From Guopingia tenuis (GTDB taxonomy: Bacteria > Bacillota > Clostridia > Christensenellales > Christensenellaceae), in contig NZ_JACRSS010000001.1 in NCBI RefSeq assembly GCF_014384805.1, positions 372,001 through 436,000 of the forward strand: a DNA stretch of 64,000 bases, in the 5' to 3' direction. Both the position numbers and the translations under genes were made by a program. Every line of letters starts with the position of its first letter. The first letter of the stretch is position 1. The notes under the pieces are model-generated. The model was not told the DNA's origin. It ran no database searches and saw nothing but the letters and a program-made list of their open reading frames with translations. This document shows positions 61,616-64,000 of the stretch, in pieces.

Positions 61616-62442
61616 AGGCTGAAAACCTCCTCTCACTATTCCTATTGCTGAATTTTTTCGGATTTTGGGCGGAGAATTTTTCCCCTCACTCCTCCTATTG
61701 GGCAACTTTTTTCTACTTTGGGCGGAGAAATCTCTCTACCCCTTTCATTGCTGAACTTTTCGGGAAATAACAAAAATTTTTTTGCGTTTGGGGTAAAAAA
61801 CTCTCTACTTCTCCCATTGGGCAACTTTTTGGAAAATAACAAAAACTGTTTTTAGTTTTTTCGCCCGCAAGGGCGCAAAGCAGGGTTTGGGGAAGGCACT
61901 CCCCAACAAGTTTCCCGCGAGGGGCAAAACCGCAGAATTGCGGATTTTGGCACCGTGGTAGAAACTTGCTCTAAGACTGCCGCAGACTGCCCCTGTCGGG
62001 TTTTTCCGTACATAGAACGGACAGAACAGGGCTTGCGGCCCGCTGTGGGCGGTCTTTTTTCCTTTCCGCTAAAGATACATTTCAAAGGCCGCCAGCTACC
62101 CGCTGGTCGTGGATTTTTCAAAATTTCTTTTGCTTCTGTAATCCGGGCAACAGGGTTTTGGCAACTGGCGGGGCAGAGAATTTTCCCTTTCACTCCCTAC
62201 ACCACCGCGTTTTGAAATTTGCCAAACAAAACGGCTTATTTTCTCTTTGCTTCTTACTACGGACAAAAATCAAAAATGCCAAACGCCGGGGCAGAAAAAT
62301 TTCCCCTTCACTTACTACTACAATCCGAACAGGGCAAAATGGCCGGGAATGCAGCCGGACAACAAAAAAAGCAGCAAATCTTTTTCAGACTTACTGCTTT
62401 CACTGGCCGCGCCGGTGGGCGGCGGGTATTCAGTTGTAAAGT
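61616..62442. other. Non-coding region with direct repeats and hairpins; candidate oriT/origin
   Basis: No credible gene is seen in this 830-base stretch. A recurring motif of the type GGGCGGAGAATTTTCCCCTCACTCCTCCTATT occurs at about 61667, 61720 and 61790 (diverged), and again at 62170 and 62288. Between these groups are three hairpins: CGCCC/GGGCG at 61862-61875, TTGGGGA/TCCCCAA at 61887-61906 and CCGCA/TGCGG at 61930-61943. The position next to mobC and the relaxase suits an oriT, and iteron-like repeats suit a replication origin for the nearby initiator. Confidence 0.6.
61640..61850. repeat. Imperfect tandem repeats next to mobC
   Basis: About four units of 50-70 bases alternate TTGCTGAA...TTT and TTGGGCAACTTTTT starts with a shared GGGCGGAGAA/GGGGTAAAAA centre and pyrimidine-rich CTCTCTAC/CCTCACTCC ends. 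They are degenerate and may be binding sites for the initiator or relaxosome. Confidence 0.65.
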
Positions 62443-62640
62443 TTATCGGTCAAAACGAAATTTGAATAGCGCGGCAATTAGCTTCTGCTTCACATATTCC
62501 TCAACCTCGGCGTTGACCTGCCCGTGTACTTTGGAAAAGTAGCGGATATATCCGGCATAGTGGGAAAGAACGGTGTCGATTGCGTCCGGGTCGCCCTCAT
62601 GGGCTTTGACGATTGTTTCATAGGAGAGAAGTTTACTCAT
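62443..62640 (-). CDS. HTH_16 (Tn916-type) helix-turn-helix protein
   Basis: The 65-residue protein reads MSKLLSYETIVKAHEGDPDAIDTVLSHYAGYI, matching the small helix-turn-helix proteins that accompany Orf7-type sigma factors in Tn916-like elements. ATG 62640 overlaps the sigma-factor stop by 8 bases. Expected role: control of element gene expression. Confidence 0.85.
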   Translation of the reverse strand: MSKLLSYETIVKAHEGDPDAIDTVLSHYAGYIRYFSKVHGQVNAEVEEYVKQKLIAALFKFRFDR

Positions 62641-63055
62641 AGTCTTTTCCCTCCATAAGCCGCCGTAGCCGCTGCAAGGCAAGCTGGATATGCCGCCCCG
62701 CTGTGCTGCGTGTCCGGCCGATATGTACGCCGATCACTCGCTGCGGCTGGCGCAGGAAATAGTAACGGAAGATTTCTTCCTGTGTCTGCTCCGGCAAAAG
62801 GGCAAGGGCGGCGGCAAGTTCCGCATGGTATAGAACGGCGGTCTGCCCGCAGGCAGTAAAAAAATATTCTTCAAACTGCTCCGGCTCGGCAAGCTGGACA
62901 AACTTCTCATTCATCAGATAGTCAAGGGAAACTTCCCGTTCCCACCTCCGGCGCAGCTTCAAAATTATATCTATGGCGGCGTGACGAATGACAACCTTGC
63001 AAAAGGCGTTAAAGGTGTACTGGATATGCACCTTGTAGGCTTCATCTTCGGTCAT
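62633..63055 (-). CDS. Sigma-70-like regulator of the element (Tn916 Orf7 type)
   Basis: The 140-residue protein resembles the small sigma factors of Tn916-type elements: an N-terminal helical region and a C-terminal region-4-like HTH (LPEQTQEEIFRYYFLRQPQRVIGVHIGRTRSTAGRHI). ATG 63055 has AGAGAGGGGG upstream; the longer frame to 63130 has no support. It likely activates transfer or excision genes. Confidence 0.85.
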   Translation of the reverse strand: MTEDEAYKVHIQYTFNAFCKVVIRHAAIDIILKLRRRWEREVSLDYLMNEKFVQLAEPEQFEEYFFTACGQTAVLYHAELAAALALLPEQTQEEIFRYYFLRQPQRVIGVHIGRTRSTAGRHIQLALQRLRRLMEGKDYE

Positions 63056-63214
63056 GGAAATTCCCCCTCTCTGATAATAGTGCGGGGCGGCAGCACTCCT
63101 TGCTGTCGCCCCTTGATTGCCTATCTGCAAAGGCGGGCGGGGCTGTCAACGGCGGCGCGGTACGCGCCGTTCATCTTGACCGTTGACTGGCTCGGCTGGC
63201 TTTGCTATTTAACA

Positions 63215-63820
63215 TCATACATTACTTGACTTGTAAAACGCGATATAACCGGCTTCTGTTGGGTGGTCGGCAATTAAGCAGTTGCCTTCTCTTAATACAT
63301 TAACGGCAATAAGCAAATCAGCTCCTGCGGCAATAAAATTAACCATTAGAGTAAGCAAAGACACTGTGCCAGGATATACGAAAACAAACAGTATGCTGCC
63401 TAATCCCAATATTACAAAAGGTGCCAAAACTCCAGTTAAGTACGATTTCTTTTTCAACGCCACCTTACAAGCACAACTTGGCATCATTGCGTTGATATTA
63501 AACCGAACCACCTTCCAGCCTTTACCGCTTGAAATTGCCCAACCGATACCATGCAACAACTCATGTATTACAACTGAGATAGCAATAATGGCTATAAACA
63601 TAATGTAAAAAGAAAGTCCGCCGACTTCTGACAAATGCGCTCTTTCAATTAAGAGAAAGCGATACAATAAGCCCAAAGTTATTACGAACGGGAGTGCGTA
63701 AACAATTCCTAAAACCATTGCCTTTCCAGACGGAATTATGACATCTTTTTCTCTGAACCCATTTGCTTTTAGGTCAGCTTGCACCCTGTTAAAATCCTTG
63801 TTTTCTTTTTTTGATTTCAT
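63215..63820 (-). CDS. DUF3267 putative membrane zinc metalloprotease (cargo)
   Basis: The 201-residue protein has four or more membrane segments and the zinc-protease motif HELLHG (about residue 85) of the DUF3267 family; substrate unknown. AGGAGG lies 9 bases before the ATG. It is clearly lower in GC than the backbone genes around it, so it is likely a recently acquired cargo. A near-consensus sigma-A promoter lies upstream, giving it an independent transcript. Possible roles are membrane-protein processing or immunity, but this is inference. Confidence 0.85.
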   Translation of the reverse strand: MKSKKENKDFNRVQADLKANGFREKDVIIPSGKAMVLGIVYALPFVITLGLLYRFLLIERAHLSEVGGLSFYIMFIAIIAISVVIHELLHGIGWAISSGKGWKVVRFNINAMMPSCACKVALKKKSYLTGVLAPFVILGLGSILFVFVYPGTVSLLTLMVNFIAAGADLLIAVNVLREGNCLIADHPTEAGYIAFYKSSNV

Positions 63821-63860
63821 AATGACACCTCCTGCTTAAAGCGTTCACTTCCACGCATAC

Positions 63861-63889
63861 AGTATATATTATTTCGTTCTATATGTCAA
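63861..63889 (-). promoter_or_regulatory. Strong sigma-A promoter for the DUF3267 gene
   Basis: The minus strand reads a perfect TTGACA (63889-63884), a 17-base spacer and TATACT (63866-63861), 40 bases before the ATG. It is AT-rich and close to consensus. Confidence 0.9.
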
Positions 63890-63910
63890 GTATTTCATAC
63901 ATCAAAGTGG

Positions 63911-63936
63911 AAATAAATAGCCGTCAAAGACGGCTA
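63911..63936 (-). terminator. Intrinsic terminator of a gene beyond the right edge
   Basis: TAGCCGTC and GACGGCTA (63918-63925 and 63929-63936) form an 8-bp stem with a 3-base loop, followed on the minus strand by TTTATTT. It implies a minus-strand gene ending just to the right of the promoter region; the gene itself is outside the window or not visible. Confidence 0.65.
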
Positions 63937-64000
63937 CTTGTATTTGACAATGTGACGGATTACTCTCTGTGCCTTAAAATAAGTATTCCTACTATCTCAA

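Noticed and set aside
61852..62193. A 113-codon minus-strand frame in the oriT-like region
   Set aside because: It crosses the hairpins and part of the direct repeats, has no ribosome binding site, and the translation shows no domain.

Overview
The window looks like a chromosomal segment of a moderately high-GC, spore-forming member of the Clostridia (Bacillota). The evidence is the start of spoIVA, a PolC-type replicase, the Firmicutes order ylxM-ffh-rpsP-khpA-rimM-trmD-rplS-rbgA-rnhB and the cluster rpsB-tsf-pyrH-frr-uppS-cdsA-dxr-rseP-ispG-polC. Almost every gene from 1 to about 52,970 lies on the minus strand, so the regions are best read from high to low coordinates. I saw no rRNA, tRNA or CRISPR array.

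Core region (1-52,971). From right to left there are five blocks. (a) rpsB, tsf, pyrH, frr, a 64-residue protein I do not recognise, uppS, cdsA, dxr, rseP, ispG and polC: translation, UMP supply, undecaprenyl and phospholipid precursors, the MEP isoprenoid pathway and replication. (b) secD-secF, recJ, a bifunctional rel, dtd, an MBL-fold hydrolase, hemZ, hisS, aspS, an RseC/MucC-like protein and trxA. (c) smc, ftsY, ylxM, ffh, rpsP, khpA, rimM, trmD, rplS, rbgA, rnhB and yraN: chromosome organisation, SRP targeting and ribosome maturation. (d) A 1288-residue double GT-C glycosyltransferase with a GtrA flippase, set between yraN and the yifB(comM)-dprA-topA-trmFO-hslV-hslU block. (e) A PDZ/radical-SAM DUF512 protein, der, plsY and the start of spoIVA. 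Several sigma-A promoters with 17-18 base spacers and several intrinsic terminators can be read directly and divide these blocks into transcription units.

Transition (52,972-55,060). Divergent from rpsB is a small plus-strand unit, a membrane-anchored XRE-type regulator overlapping a lipoprotein gene. It converges on the 3' part of a KdpD-type sensor gene whose beginning is missing.

Mobile element (about 55,060 to beyond the right edge). A large serine recombinase lies next to the broken kdpD gene. It is followed by two small membrane-protein cargo genes in repeated flanking sequence, tnpW, a DnaC-like helicase loader, a replisome-organiser-type initiator, a relaxase and a MobC-like accessory protein. 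An 830-base non-coding stretch with direct repeats and hairpins is a candidate oriT/origin. Then come an HTH_16 protein, a Tn916-Orf7-like sigma factor and a lower-GC DUF3267 cargo gene. No type IV secretion genes are in view, so it may be a mobilisable element or the left part of a larger conjugative one. The most unusual local structure is the duplicated cargo unit at 56,870-57,995.
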